64,000 bases of DNA from Rhodococcus pseudokoreensis (GTDB taxonomy: Bacteria > Actinomycetota > Actinomycetes > Mycobacteriales > Mycobacteriaceae). The stretch covers positions 3,906,001-3,970,000 of the forward strand of contig NZ_CP070619.1 of the NCBI RefSeq assembly GCF_017068395.1, read 5' to 3'. The position numbers and the translations under genes are program-made. Positions within the stretch are counted from its first letter, which is position 1. Every line of letters begins with the position of its first letter. Positions 25,694 through 33,087 of the stretch are shown here, one piece after another. The notes under the pieces were generated by a model, which saw nothing but the letters and a program-made list of their open reading frames with translations, was not told the DNA's origin and ran no database searches.

Positions 25694-26632
25694 GTGGGTA
25701 CGGCGCGGCAGTCGTGGCTGCTGTTCGCCGTACCCACGTCGCTCGTCGGGGTCGGCTGCGGTTGGGCGCTGGCGCAACCGGAAGGTCCGTCACCGTCGAG
25801 CGCGGTCCGGGCGCTGTGCCTGGTGCTCGGTTCGGCGGTCCTCGGGCTGGCCGCGCTCGGCTGGTGGAGTCGGGCGGACAGCCGTCCCCTGGTGCGGGAC
25901 GAACGACTGTGGCGGTTGTCGACCGCGGTCGCCGGCGCGTGGATGCTCGCCGAGGCGGTGCTGCTGTCGATGACGGCAGCCGAGGCCGACGCCCTGACGT
26001 TGTCGCAGTTGTCGGTCGGACGGTTCGGCGCCTACGTGACCGAGATCAGCGCGGGACGCGTCGACCTCGCCGTTCTCGTGTGCACCGTCGCCGCCACCGT
26101 GTGGTCGGGGGTCGCGTTCCGCCGCAGCGACGCCCGGCTCCCCGTCCCGGTGCTGGTGCTCGCGGCGCTCGCCCTGGTGGCCCGGCCGATCACCGGCCAC
26201 ATGTCGCAGCAGGTTCTCGGCTCGGTCCTCGACGTCGTCCACGCGCTCGCCGCCGCCGTGTGGTTCGGGCTCCTCGCGGCCCTCGGCCTGATGCTCCGGT
26301 CGCGTGGGGACTGGTCGTCGTGGCTGCCGCGGTACTCCGTCGTCGCGTGGCGGTGCGTGTGGCTGCTGACCGCGACCGGGATCGTCGACGCGGCCGTCCG
26401 GCTGGGCGGGGTCACTCCCCTGTTCGACACCGGGTACGGCCGCATCGTGCTCGCCAAGGCGGTGGCATTGGCGGCGCTGCTCGGGCTCGGCTGGTGGTGG
26501 CGGCGAACGTGGGTCGTTCAGGCCGCCGCGCACCGGATCACCGCGGAAGGGTCCCTGCGGCGCGCGATCCTCGAGGTGGTGGTGATGGCCGTTCCGTTCG
26601 GTCTCGCCGCCGCGCTGGCCACCACCGCCTGA
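25694..26632 (+). CDS. copD: CopD-like copper transport membrane protein
   Basis: The 312-residue protein has about eight membrane helices and the CopD core: GHMSQQVLGSVLDVVHALAAAVWFGLL, with conserved histidines, plus FDTGYGRIVLAKA. CopD/YcnJ proteins move copper across the membrane with CopC-type partners. In Bacillus YcnJ the two domains are fused; here they are separate. The GTG at 25694 was chosen. A strong palindromic terminator starts at the stop codon. Confidence 0.88.
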   Translation: MGTARQSWLLFAVPTSLVGVGCGWALAQPEGPSPSSAVRALCLVLGSAVLGLAALGWWSRADSRPLVRDERLWRLSTAVAGAWMLAEAVLLSMTAAEADALTLSQLSVGRFGAYVTEISAGRVDLAVLVCTVAATVWSGVAFRRSDARLPVPVLVLAALALVARPITGHMSQQVLGSVLDVVHALAAAVWFGLLAALGLMLRSRGDWSSWLPRYSVVAWRCVWLLTATGIVDAAVRLGGVTPLFDTGYGRIVLAKAVALAALLGLGWWWRRTWVVQAAAHRITAEGSLRRAILEVVVMAVPFGLAAALATTA

Positions 26633-26678
26633 CCCGTGAGTACTTATTAACGTCGGGCGGTTGATAAGTACTCACGGG
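26633..26678. terminator. Bidirectional palindromic terminator (repeat family 2, copy a)
   Basis: The left arm CCCGTGAGTACTTATTAAC (26633-26651) pairs with 26660-26678 over 19 bp with one G-U pair and an 8-nt loop. It lies between the convergent copD and oxidoreductase genes, and the stop codon of the latter (26672-26674) is inside it. A second copy is at 42721-42780. Confidence 0.85.
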
Positions 26679-27598
26679 TGCAGCAGGAGCTTCCCGCGGC
26701 TTCCGCCCTTCTCGCCGATGCGCTGGGCGTCGGCGGCGTCGGTGAGCGGGAAGGTGCGGACCGGTGGGAGGGTGAGCTTTCCGGCGACGGCGAGGGCGCT
26801 GAGCCGACGGAGGGTTTCCGCGCTCCGGTCGCCGGCGTTGCCGGAGGAGAAGGTGATTCCGAGACCGAAGGCGGCGCCGTCCGACAGCGTGACGATCCGG
26901 TCGGTGCCCCCGCGCAGGTCCATCGCCGCGTCGAGCCCGCCGAAGCCGAGGTCGAGGACGGCGTCGACGCCGTTCGGGGCGAGTTCACGCACCCGGTCGG
27001 CCAGGCCCTCGCCGTACGTCGTGGGGGTCGCGCCCAGCTCCCGCAGCGCGTCGTGGTGCTTTTCGCTCGCGGTGCCGATCACCGTGACACCCGCATCGAC
27101 CGCCAATTGCGCGGCAATGGTTCCCACCGCACCCGACGCACCGTTCAGCAGCAGCGTCTCCCCGGACTTCAGCCGCAGGAGCCGCAACCCGCGATCCGCG
27201 GCCTCGCCGGCCACGGGGATGGTGGCCGCGGCCGTCCAGCTCAGCCCTTTCGGCTTCGGCACGACGATCGACGCGAGCGCATATTCGGCGTAGCCGCCGG
27301 TGTCGGACCAGCCGAACACGTCGTCGCCCACCAGCACTCCGGTCGCGTCCGGCCCGACCGCGTCGACGACGCCGGCGACCTCGCTGCCGGGGATCTTCGG
27401 GAACTGCACGGACATCACCTCGGCCATCGACCCCGACCGCAGCTTCCAGTCGATGGGGTTCACGCCGGCGGCCCGGATGTGGAGGCGCACCTGGTTGCCG
27501 GTGGGCTCGGGCACCGGCACGTCGTGGACCTCGAGCACCTCGGGACCGCCGTAGGACGAGTAGGAGACGGCCTTCATGGTCTGGTTCGAATTCGTCAT
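26672..27598 (-). CDS. Zinc-independent quinone oxidoreductase-like MDR enzyme
   Basis: The 308-residue medium-chain reductase has a GroES-like N-domain (RLHIRAAGVNPIDWKLRSG) and a nucleotide-binding domain with GASGAVGTIAAQLA. It lacks the cysteine ligands of zinc alcohol dehydrogenases. This points to an NADPH-dependent quinone or enone reductase. The ATG at 27598 was used, but an internal ATG (MKAVSYSSYGG) is possible. It diverges from ridA across a 120-bp gap that holds operator site A, so it could belong to the same regulon. Confidence 0.85.
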   Translation of the reverse strand: MTNSNQTMKAVSYSSYGGPEVLEVHDVPVPEPTGNQVRLHIRAAGVNPIDWKLRSGSMAEVMSVQFPKIPGSEVAGVVDAVGPDATGVLVGDDVFGWSDTGGYAEYALASIVVPKPKGLSWTAAATIPVAGEAADRGLRLLRLKSGETLLLNGASGAVGTIAAQLAVDAGVTVIGTASEKHHDALRELGATPTTYGEGLADRVRELAPNGVDAVLDLGFGGLDAAMDLRGGTDRIVTLSDGAAFGLGITFSSGNAGDRSAETLRRLSALAVAGKLTLPPVRTFPLTDAADAQRIGEKGGSRGKLLLHP

Positions 27599-27666
27599 GC
27601 CCTCAATCTCGTCCTCGGCGGTCCGTCGCGCCAGGAGTTCCGACGAAGCCCAACCCTGTCAATTAG

Positions 27667-27680
27667 TTTAGCGCTAAGAT
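27667..27680. promoter_or_regulatory. MarR-type operator, site A
   Basis: TTTAGCGCTAAGAT contains the perfect palindrome TTAGCGCTAA and lies 39 bp before the ridA start codon. It matches sites at 28178, 31744, 39670 and 42662 (consensus TTTAGYRCTAAGATRT). Confidence 0.6.
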
Positions 27681-27718
27681 ATAGTGGCGGGAGAAGCCCA
27701 CCCAGAAAGCGAGCCTCC

Positions 27719-28084
27719 ATGTCCCTCACCGAAGTCACCGCCCACCACCCCTACAGCCCGGCCGTGGTCGCGGGCGGACTGGCGTTCGTCTCCGGCGCAC
27801 TGTCCGTCGACGCCGAGGGCATTGCCGTCTCCGGCCGCACCGAGGCGCTCGACGCCGCCGTCGACCGCATGGTCGATCGTCTCGCCACCGTCGGCGGGCA
27901 GCTGCAGGACGTCGTGAAGCTCACCTACTACGTCACCGACCTGTCGCTGCGCGAGGAGGCGAACCGCCAGTTCGAGCGCATCTTCGACGAGCCGCGGCCC
28001 GCGCGCACGTTCCTCGAGGTGAGCAGCCTCCCCTACGGCGCCATCGCCGAGATCGACGCCGTCGCGGCCGTCGCTGGCCACTGA
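27719..28084 (+). CDS. ridA: RidA/YjgF-family enamine/imine deaminase
   Basis: This is a 121-residue member of the RidA family, which hydrolyses reactive enamines and imines. Family features are the start segment with a Tyr/Ser pocket (HHPYSPAVVAGGLAFVSGAL), QLQDVVKLTYYVTDL and, near the C-terminus, the arginine of PARTFLEVSSLPYGA. The terminal acidic IAEIDAVA is typical. Operator site A precedes it, tying it to the catabolic island. RidA-like proteins in such clusters often act on pathway intermediates. Confidence 0.88.
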   Translation: MSLTEVTAHHPYSPAVVAGGLAFVSGALSVDAEGIAVSGRTEALDAAVDRMVDRLATVGGQLQDVVKLTYYVTDLSLREEANRQFERIFDEPRPARTFLEVSSLPYGAIAEIDAVAAVAGH

Positions 28085-28101
28085 CGGCACCGACGTCGCG
28101 C

Positions 28102-28151
28102 CGCGCCGCGGGTCCCCGTTCCGAGAGCAATCGGCGGGGACCCGCGGCGCG
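28102..28151. terminator. Perfect 17-bp stem-loop after ridA
   Basis: The arms 28102-28118 (CGCGCCGCGGGTCCCCG) and 28135-28151 are exactly complementary, with a 16-nt loop. It starts 17 bases after the ridA stop codon. No U-tract follows, as is common for actinobacterial terminators. Confidence 0.8.
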
Positions 28152-28177
28152 TCGCCGTCACTTATGCTCGTTTCGAT

Positions 28178-28192
28178 ATCTTGGTACTAAAC
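28178..28192. promoter_or_regulatory. MarR-type operator, site B (autoregulation)
   Basis: ATCTTGGTACTAAAC on the + strand reads GTTTAGTACCAAGAT on the other and matches the regulon motif with changes at the centre. It lies 35 bp before the marR start codon. Confidence 0.5.
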
Positions 28193-28227
28193 AGATGAGA
28201 CCCTCGAGAATCCAGGAGGTGCGCCCG

Positions 28228-28755
28228 GTGACGCAACGCCCCGTTCCAGACCGCGATGCCGTCGACGACATCGTCGACCAGTGGGCCCACCAGTGGCCCG
28301 AACTGGATGTGAGCCCGCTGAAAGTGCTGGGCCGCCTGCACCGTTCGTATCTGCGCTACCAGTCTTCCCTCGCCGCGGTGTTCGAGGAGCACGGCATCAA
28401 CATGGCGTCGTTCGACGTCATGGCCGCCCTCCGGCGTTCGGGTCCGCCCTACCGGATGACTTCCGGACAGCTCGCGGAGTCCGCGCTCGTCACCACCGGG
28501 GGCGTGACGCTGCGCGTCGACCGGCTCGAGAAGGCGGGACTCGTGCAGCGGGAGCGGGACGCCGAGGACCGCCGCATCGTGCACGCGCAACTCACCGACG
28601 AGGGCCTGCGGGTGATCAACAAGGTCGCGGAGGCGCACTTCGCCAACGAGTCGCAGATCCTCAGCGGGATGTCGAAGGACGATCAGGCGTCGCTGGCGGA
28701 ACTGCTCCGCAAGCTCGAGCACTCGATCGTCGAGAACCAGGACCCCACTGCCTGA
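28228..28755 (+). CDS. MarR-family transcriptional regulator
   Basis: This is a 175-residue winged-helix regulator. The HTH segment is GQLAESALVTTGGVTLRVDRLEKAGLVQRERD, followed by the wing DRRIVHAQLTDEGL, the classic MarR signature. The GTG at 28228 follows AGGAGG at 8 bp and is preferred to the in-frame ATG at 28195. Operator site B lies just upstream, and similar palindromes precede four other units of the adjacent catabolic island. It is therefore the best candidate for the local repressor, relieved by an aromatic ligand. The ligand is not known. Confidence 0.9.
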   Translation: MTQRPVPDRDAVDDIVDQWAHQWPELDVSPLKVLGRLHRSYLRYQSSLAAVFEEHGINMASFDVMAALRRSGPPYRMTSGQLAESALVTTGGVTLRVDRLEKAGLVQRERDAEDRRIVHAQLTDEGLRVINKVAEAHFANESQILSGMSKDDQASLAELLRKLEHSIVENQDPTA

Positions 28756-28768
28756 GCCGGAGGCTCAG
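28752..28768. terminator. Compact bidirectional hairpin between convergent regulators
   Basis: CTGAGCC (28752-28758), loop GGA, GGCTCAG (28762-28768). Both stop codons, of the MarR gene (28753-28755) and the TetR gene (28765-28767), lie in the stem. Confidence 0.5.
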
Positions 28769-29382
28769 CTGGCCGCGCGGGCGGTCAGATCGGCGACCTC
28801 ACCGAATCCGATGAATCGTTCGGACGCCGCCGTCATCTCCACGATGAACCGCCGCTGTTCGTCCGGCGACGCACCGATCAGGCGCGCCGCACCCGTCCAC
28901 TGCGCCTCGGACAGTTTCCGGGCGAGTTGGGCGGGTTCGGCGCACGGCGTCGCGATGCCGGCCTGGTTGAGTCGTTCGATGAACCGGATGTACCGGCCGA
29001 GGATCCGGTTGTGCGCCGCCTCGAGTTGTTCGCCGATCACGGGGTCGACGGCCGCGCGGTCCTCGATCATCGTGAACAGGCGGCCGCTGCTGTAGACGGT
29101 CTCGATGAACGCGGCGGTGGCGGCGCGCAGGACGCTGCGCGGGTCCGCGTCCGGCGGGACCGGGATGCGCTGGGCCTCGACGAACGTGTCGAACACTTCC
29201 GCCGCGACGGCACGGAAGGCGTCGTCGCGGGACGCGAACCGGGCGCGGAACTCGGCCTCGGACACTCCGGCCGCAGCGGCGATGACCGCCTCGGTGGTGC
29301 GCTCGTATCCCAGTTCGGCGAAGCACCGGCCCGCCGCTTCGATCAGCGCAAGCCGACCCCGATCGTCACCGTTCGTAAGCAC
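28765..29382 (-). CDS. TetR-family transcriptional regulator
   Basis: The 205-residue protein has an N-terminal HTH (RLALIEAAGRCFAELGYERTTEAVIAAAAGVSEAEFRARF) and an all-helical ligand domain. The usual recognition-helix tail Y-x-H/Y-F is replaced by FRARF, a moderate deviation. The GTG start is at 29382. It is the next gene after the Rieske oxygenase and may control it. The upstream gap holds an inverted repeat GTTGAC/GTCAAC that could be its operator. Confidence 0.88.
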   Translation of the reverse strand: MLTNGDDRGRLALIEAAGRCFAELGYERTTEAVIAAAAGVSEAEFRARFASRDDAFRAVAAEVFDTFVEAQRIPVPPDADPRSVLRAATAAFIETVYSSGRLFTMIEDRAAVDPVIGEQLEAAHNRILGRYIRFIERLNQAGIATPCAEPAQLARKLSEAQWTGAARLIGASPDEQRRFIVEMTAASERFIGFGEVADLTARAAS

Positions 29383-29440
29383 CGCTCGCGCCTCCTCGCA
29401 CCCGGCCGGCGCCCGACGTGTCGGCCGTCACACATTCTTA

Positions 29441-29463
29441 GTTGACATTTCACTCGAGTCAAC
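29441..29463. promoter_or_regulatory. Inverted repeat upstream of the TetR gene
   Basis: GTTGAC (29441-29446) and GTCAAC (29458-29463) form inverted half-sites with an 11-bp spacer in the 91-bp gap between the Rieske gene and the TetR gene. One arm, read on the minus strand, also resembles a -35 box (TTGAC). It is a candidate TetR operator. Confidence 0.4.
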
Positions 29464-29473
29464 CCGCGCGACC

Positions 29474-30505
29474 TTACGCCTCCTGGAGCGCCTTCGCCTG
29501 GGCCTCGGCCTGCGCCCGGTACAGCCTGCGGAGCCGGATGACGCCGAGGTCGTGCTGGTACAGGTTCTCCGCCTGGTCCGCGTCGAATGCCATCGCCTCG
29601 AGCATGGTGCGGTCTTGCTCCAGCACCACCCAGTGCCGTTCCTCGAGCTTCGTGCGGTACAGGAACCGCCAGACGTCGCGCTCCCAGCCCTCGACGCGGC
29701 GGTACCGCCAGAAGAACACCGCGGTGGTCTCGGCGTCGATCGGCGTTCCCATGCCGACGATGCCGAACGACCCGCCCGGGCCCGCGGTCGGCGGGTACGG
29801 GATCTCGAGGTCCACCCAGTCGATGCCGGTCCGGCAGAATTCGACCCAGTCGAAGTTCACGCCCCGCTGGTCGGTCTTCTCGAAGAAGAATCCGCGGTCG
29901 GTCTCGCGGATCCGGAACTTCGCGGACGTCTCCCCGCCGAACATCGAGTGCGATTCCCGGTGCAGGAACGCCCCGTGCATCGGGTCGAGCAGGTTCTCCA
30001 GCGTGAACCGCCACGGCGCCTTCCACTCGGCGTAGCAGAGGAAGTGCGAGATGCCGTCGTCGGTGAGGCGCTCGGGCAGTTCGAGGGGTGCGGGTTCGGC
30101 GTCGGGGTCGGTGCCGAACCAGGCGAGCACGGCGCCGGCCACTTCCTGCACGGGGAGGCTGGTCACCAGCCGCTTGCCTTCGAGGTTGCAGCCGGGCATT
30201 CCGGGGACGGAGACGACGGTGCCGCCGCCGTCGACCTGCACACCGTGGTACTGGCAGGCGACGCGGTCGCCGAGGTGCTGTCCCTGGGACAGCGGGGCGC
30301 CGCGGTGCGGGCAGCGGTCCGCGAGCATGCGGAGGGTGCCGTCGGACTGGCGGAACAGCAGCCAGTCCTCGCCGAGGCGACGGATCTTCTTCATGTCGCC
30401 GCGCGCGACGAAGTCGGACGGGCACACCGCGTGCCACTGGTCGCGCATCCCGGTCGCGAAGATCTCGTCGCCGGTCAGTGCCGCCTTGTGCAGTCGGTTC
30501 ACCAT
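29474..30505 (-). CDS. Rieske non-heme iron oxygenase, alpha subunit (VanA-like)
   Basis: This is a 343-residue oxygenase. The Rieske 2Fe-2S ligands are C65-x-H67 (CPHRGA) and C84-x2-H87 (CQYHG). The mononuclear iron site is N171LLDPMHGAFLH182, giving D174, H177 and H182. No beta-subunit gene is present, and the length fits homotrimeric aryl O-demethylases and single-component-alpha hydroxylases of the VanA/DdmC type. The VanB-type reductase two genes upstream is the likely electron donor. Substrate is unknown; O- or N-demethylation or ring hydroxylation of an aromatic acid is likely. Confidence 0.92.
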   Translation of the reverse strand: MVNRLHKAALTGDEIFATGMRDQWHAVCPSDFVARGDMKKIRRLGEDWLLFRQSDGTLRMLADRCPHRGAPLSQGQHLGDRVACQYHGVQVDGGGTVVSVPGMPGCNLEGKRLVTSLPVQEVAGAVLAWFGTDPDAEPAPLELPERLTDDGISHFLCYAEWKAPWRFTLENLLDPMHGAFLHRESHSMFGGETSAKFRIRETDRGFFFEKTDQRGVNFDWVEFCRTGIDWVDLEIPYPPTAGPGGSFGIVGMGTPIDAETTAVFFWRYRRVEGWERDVWRFLYRTKLEERHWVVLEQDRTMLEAMAFDADQAENLYQHDLGVIRLRRLYRAQAEAQAKALQEA

Positions 30506-30507
30506 GG

Positions 30508-30720
30508 TCAGGCCCCCATCCGTCGGATCTCGTCCGTGAAAGTGTCGGTGGTCCAGGCGTCGCCGCCGGGACTGTGGATTCCGAGGGCGTTCAGGCCCTT
30601 CACCAGGCCTTCGAGGTGGTGCACCCCGGTGCCGAAGACCTCTTCGATCGCACCGGCCAGTTTCCGTTCGTACGGGGTGGGCGCCGTGCCGGACTGGCGT
30701 GGCTGCAGATACAGGCTCAT
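30508..30720 (-). CDS. Small helical protein of the Rieske oxygenase operon
   Basis: The 70-residue protein (MSLYLQPRQSGTAPTPYERK) ends 2 bp before the Rieske gene and begins 13 bp after the reductase gene. It has a basic start and one or two helices; databases name similar proteins recombinase-like helix domain proteins. It has no cysteine pairs, so it is not a ferredoxin. Its fixed place between reductase and oxygenase suggests an assembly or regulatory subunit; this is inference. Confidence 0.65.
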   Translation of the reverse strand: MSLYLQPRQSGTAPTPYERKLAGAIEEVFGTGVHHLEGLVKGLNALGIHSPGGDAWTTDTFTDEIRRMGA

Positions 30721-30733
30721 GGTTCTTCCCTTC

Positions 30734-31693
30734 TCAAAGATCCAGCACGAGCTCGTCGGAGCGGGCGCGGGAAACGCAGATCATGATGGTGGTGCCGGAC
30801 TCCTGCTCGGAGCTGGAGAGCAGGGAGTCGCGGTGGTCGGGGGTGCCGGCGAGGACGCGGGTTTCGCAGGTTCCGCAGATGCCTTCGCGGCAGGAGTTGG
30901 GGACGTCGACGCCGGATTCCTCGAGGGTTTCGAGGATGGTCCGATCGGGTGCGACGGTGGCCGAGATGCCGGATCGTTCGCAGATCACGCGGACCGGACG
31001 GTCGCCGGCGAGGGTGTCGGCGGGGATCTCCTTGGCCTTGAACCGTTCGAGCCGGATCGCGCCGTCCGGCCAGGAGCCGGCGAACCCCTCGACCGCGCCG
31101 AGCAGACCCTCGGGGCCGCAGGCGTAGACGAGCGTCCCCTCGCGGGCGGTGCCGAGGATGCCGCCGAGGTCGAGGATGCCGTCGGTCTCCTCGGTGACGA
31201 CGTGGACGCGGTCGCCGTACGGGGACAGCTCGTCGAGGAACGCCATCGACGTGCGGGCGCGGCCGCCGTAGTGCAGTTCCCAGTCGGCGCCCATGCGTTC
31301 GGCCTCGCCGATCATCGCGAGGATCGGCGTGATGCCGATGCCGCCGGCGATGAACACGTAGCGCGGCGACGGCAGGAGTTCGAAGTTGTTGCGGGGCGCG
31401 CTCACCGACAGGCTGTCGCCGGGCCGCAGCGTCTCGTGGACGTGCCGGGAACCGCCGCGGCCGGTCACCTCGTGGAGGATCGCGACGCGGTACCCGGTCT
31501 TGTCGTCGGGGTCTCCACAGAGGGAGTACTGACGGATGGTCCCGCGGTTCAGGTGCAGGTCCAGGTGGGCGCCCGGCGTCCACCGGTCGACCGCGCCGCC
31601 GTCCTGCCGTTCGAGGCGGAGCGAGACGACGCCCGAGGACTCGACCCGCATCTGACGCACCATCATGGCGACGGTGTCTGCGTCTGTTGTCAT
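30734..31693 (-). CDS. VanB/PDR-family oxidoreductase with C-terminal plant-type ferredoxin
   Basis: This 319-residue class IA reductase passes electrons from NADH through FMN to a 2Fe-2S cluster. The FMN-binding segment is IRQYSLCGDPDD, the nucleotide-binding region GGIGITPILAMI and YACGPEGLL, and the ferredoxin domain CREGICGTCETRV with the fourth cysteine in MICVSRA. This order (FMN-NAD-ferredoxin) is that of VanB and phthalate dioxygenase reductase. Together with the Rieske protein it forms a two-component oxygenase. Operator site C lies 36 bp upstream of its start. Confidence 0.93.
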   Translation of the reverse strand: MTTDADTVAMMVRQMRVESSGVVSLRLERQDGGAVDRWTPGAHLDLHLNRGTIRQYSLCGDPDDKTGYRVAILHEVTGRGGSRHVHETLRPGDSLSVSAPRNNFELLPSPRYVFIAGGIGITPILAMIGEAERMGADWELHYGGRARTSMAFLDELSPYGDRVHVVTEETDGILDLGGILGTAREGTLVYACGPEGLLGAVEGFAGSWPDGAIRLERFKAKEIPADTLAGDRPVRVICERSGISATVAPDRTILETLEESGVDVPNSCREGICGTCETRVLAGTPDHRDSLLSSSEQESGTTIMICVSRARSDELVLDL

Positions 31694-31728
31694 CGCTCAC
31701 TCCCAAGCTCGACCCGAAGGCATAGTTC

Positions 31729-31757
31729 CTTAGTGCTCAATAATTTAGCACTAAGAT
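31729..31757. promoter_or_regulatory. MarR-type operator, site C (double palindrome)
   Basis: CTTAGTGCT (31729-31737) and AGCACTAAG (31747-31755) form a 9-bp inverted repeat. The right arm lies in TTTAGCACTAAGAT (31744-31757), the regulon motif. It is directly upstream of the reductase-Rieske operon, and site D repeats the same CTTAG...CTCAATA...TTAGC arrangement. Confidence 0.65.
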
Positions 31758-31796
31758 GTATTCTGCGCCACAGTCGCGGGGAAATTCGCAGGGCGA

Positions 31797-31907
31797 TTAT
31801 TCGGCTTCGCGGTACCGCGCGGTCTCGGCCGCCATCCGCTCCTCGTACGCCTGCGCGAGATCGCGCAGACTCTGCACACAATCACCGGCGAACACCGGCG
31901 CGTGCAT
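31797..31907 (-). CDS. Possible small ORF or frameshifted tail after the metallo-hydrolase
   Basis: Beyond the metallo-hydrolase stop codon (31939), the +1 frame stays open to a TAA at 31797. It has coding-like codon use and a sensible sequence ending RDLAQAYEERMAAETARYREAE. An ATG at 31907 would give 36 residues. It may be a genuine small gene, or the original C-terminus of the metallo-hydrolase detached by a frameshift near 31940. No ribosome binding site is convincing. Confidence 0.3.
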   Translation of the reverse strand: MHAPVFAGDCVQSLRDLAQAYEERMAAETARYREAE

Positions 31908-31938
31908 CGGCGCCAGCAGCAGCGGTTCCAGATCGCCG

Positions 31939-33087
31939 CTACCGCCGCTGCCCGACGCCGATGCGGACGAGATCGTGCCCGACGGTCACGGCGCCGGCGA
32001 AGGTGGACTTCACGCCGCGCTCCCACTGGTCGTCGGTGACCTGCCGCGGGTCGCCCGGCCCGATGCGGGAGAGCACCACCTGGCGGACGTCGGCGTCGGT
32101 GGCGACGCGTCCGACGTCCTGCGCGGTGGTGTGCGCCTGAATCATGTGCTCGACCAACGCCGGACCCGAAGTCGCGGCGTAGAAGTCGACGTCGATCACC
32201 TCGTGGACGAGGATGTCGGATCCCTGCGCGAGCCGAATCAGGTTCGGCGACTTCGCGGTGTCGCCGGAGAACGTGACGGCGCCGGCCTCGGTGTCGAACC
32301 GGTAGGCCAGCGACGGGTAGACGGGACCGTGCGGGACCAGCGTCGCGGTGACGCGCACCCGGTCGTCCTCGAACACCGGGAACGGTTCCATCGCCGGCGC
32401 GGTGTTCTCGGCGGACGCCCCCGACGACTCCGGCGGCAGCACGTCGTGCAGCGACAACATGCGGTTGTAGTCGGTACCCGCGCCCTTCTCCGCGTTGCGG
32501 ATGTTGATGTCGTACGCGTAGGCGTCGAGGACGCCGGTGAAGAGCTGGCTCAGCCCGGGCGCGGGTGTGAGCGGATTCCGGATCGGAATGGTCTTGCCCG
32601 CACGCGGCGTCGGCAGGGCACCCGCCGAACCGGGCCCGTAGACGGGCACGACGCCCCGGGCCGTGTACGACGGCGTGCCTCCGACCAGCCAGAACACGTT
32701 GACCAGGTCGGCGATGTGATCGCTGTGCATGTGGGTGACGAACACGCCGCCGAGCGAGTCGGCGGAGATGCCGGCCTGGATCATCTTCCGGCTCGACCAC
32801 GGACCCGCGTCGATGAGATACGGCCGGTCGCCGACGACCAGCACGCTGGATGCCCCGCTCCGCCCCGGCACGGCGATGGGCCCGGCCGCGGTTCCGAGCA
32901 GAGTCAGCGTCGTCGCGTAGCCGTCGACGTCACCGGACAGCTCGTAGGCGTCCGGTGGCGTCGCACCGCTCGGCTGCGCGTCGGAAGTGTGCGACGCGCA
33001 ACTGGTCGCGGCGACGGCGGTGGCGGCGGAACCCAGCAGGGTCAGCGCCCGCCGCCTCGACAGCGTCTGTCGGCCAACCGGTTCCAC
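31939..33087 (-). CDS. Exported metallo-beta-lactamase-fold hydrolase (Tat signal)
   Basis: The 382-residue protein starts with a twin-arginine signal (SRRRALTLLG) and has a possible lipobox cysteine (ATSC, about residue 30). The metal-binding THMHSDH follows, then the later histidine and aspartate of LVPHGP and FSGDTAKSP. It is thus a periplasmic or surface-bound dinuclear hydrolase, unusual in a catabolic operon. Relatives hydrolyse aryl esters, lactones or sulfates. The GTG start is adjacent to the stop of the flavoprotein hydroxylase. It may cleave the imported substrate outside the membrane. Confidence 0.85.
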   Translation of the reverse strand: MEPVGRQTLSRRRALTLLGSAATAVAATSCASHTSDAQPSGATPPDAYELSGDVDGYATTLTLLGTAAGPIAVPGRSGASSVLVVGDRPYLIDAGPWSSRKMIQAGISADSLGGVFVTHMHSDHIADLVNVFWLVGGTPSYTARGVVPVYGPGSAGALPTPRAGKTIPIRNPLTPAPGLSQLFTGVLDAYAYDINIRNAEKGAGTDYNRMLSLHDVLPPESSGASAENTAPAMEPFPVFEDDRVRVTATLVPHGPVYPSLAYRFDTEAGAVTFSGDTAKSPNLIRLAQGSDILVHEVIDVDFYAATSGPALVEHMIQAHTTAQDVGRVATDADVRQVVLSRIGPGDPRQVTDDQWERGVKSTFAGAVTVGHDLVRIGVGQRR

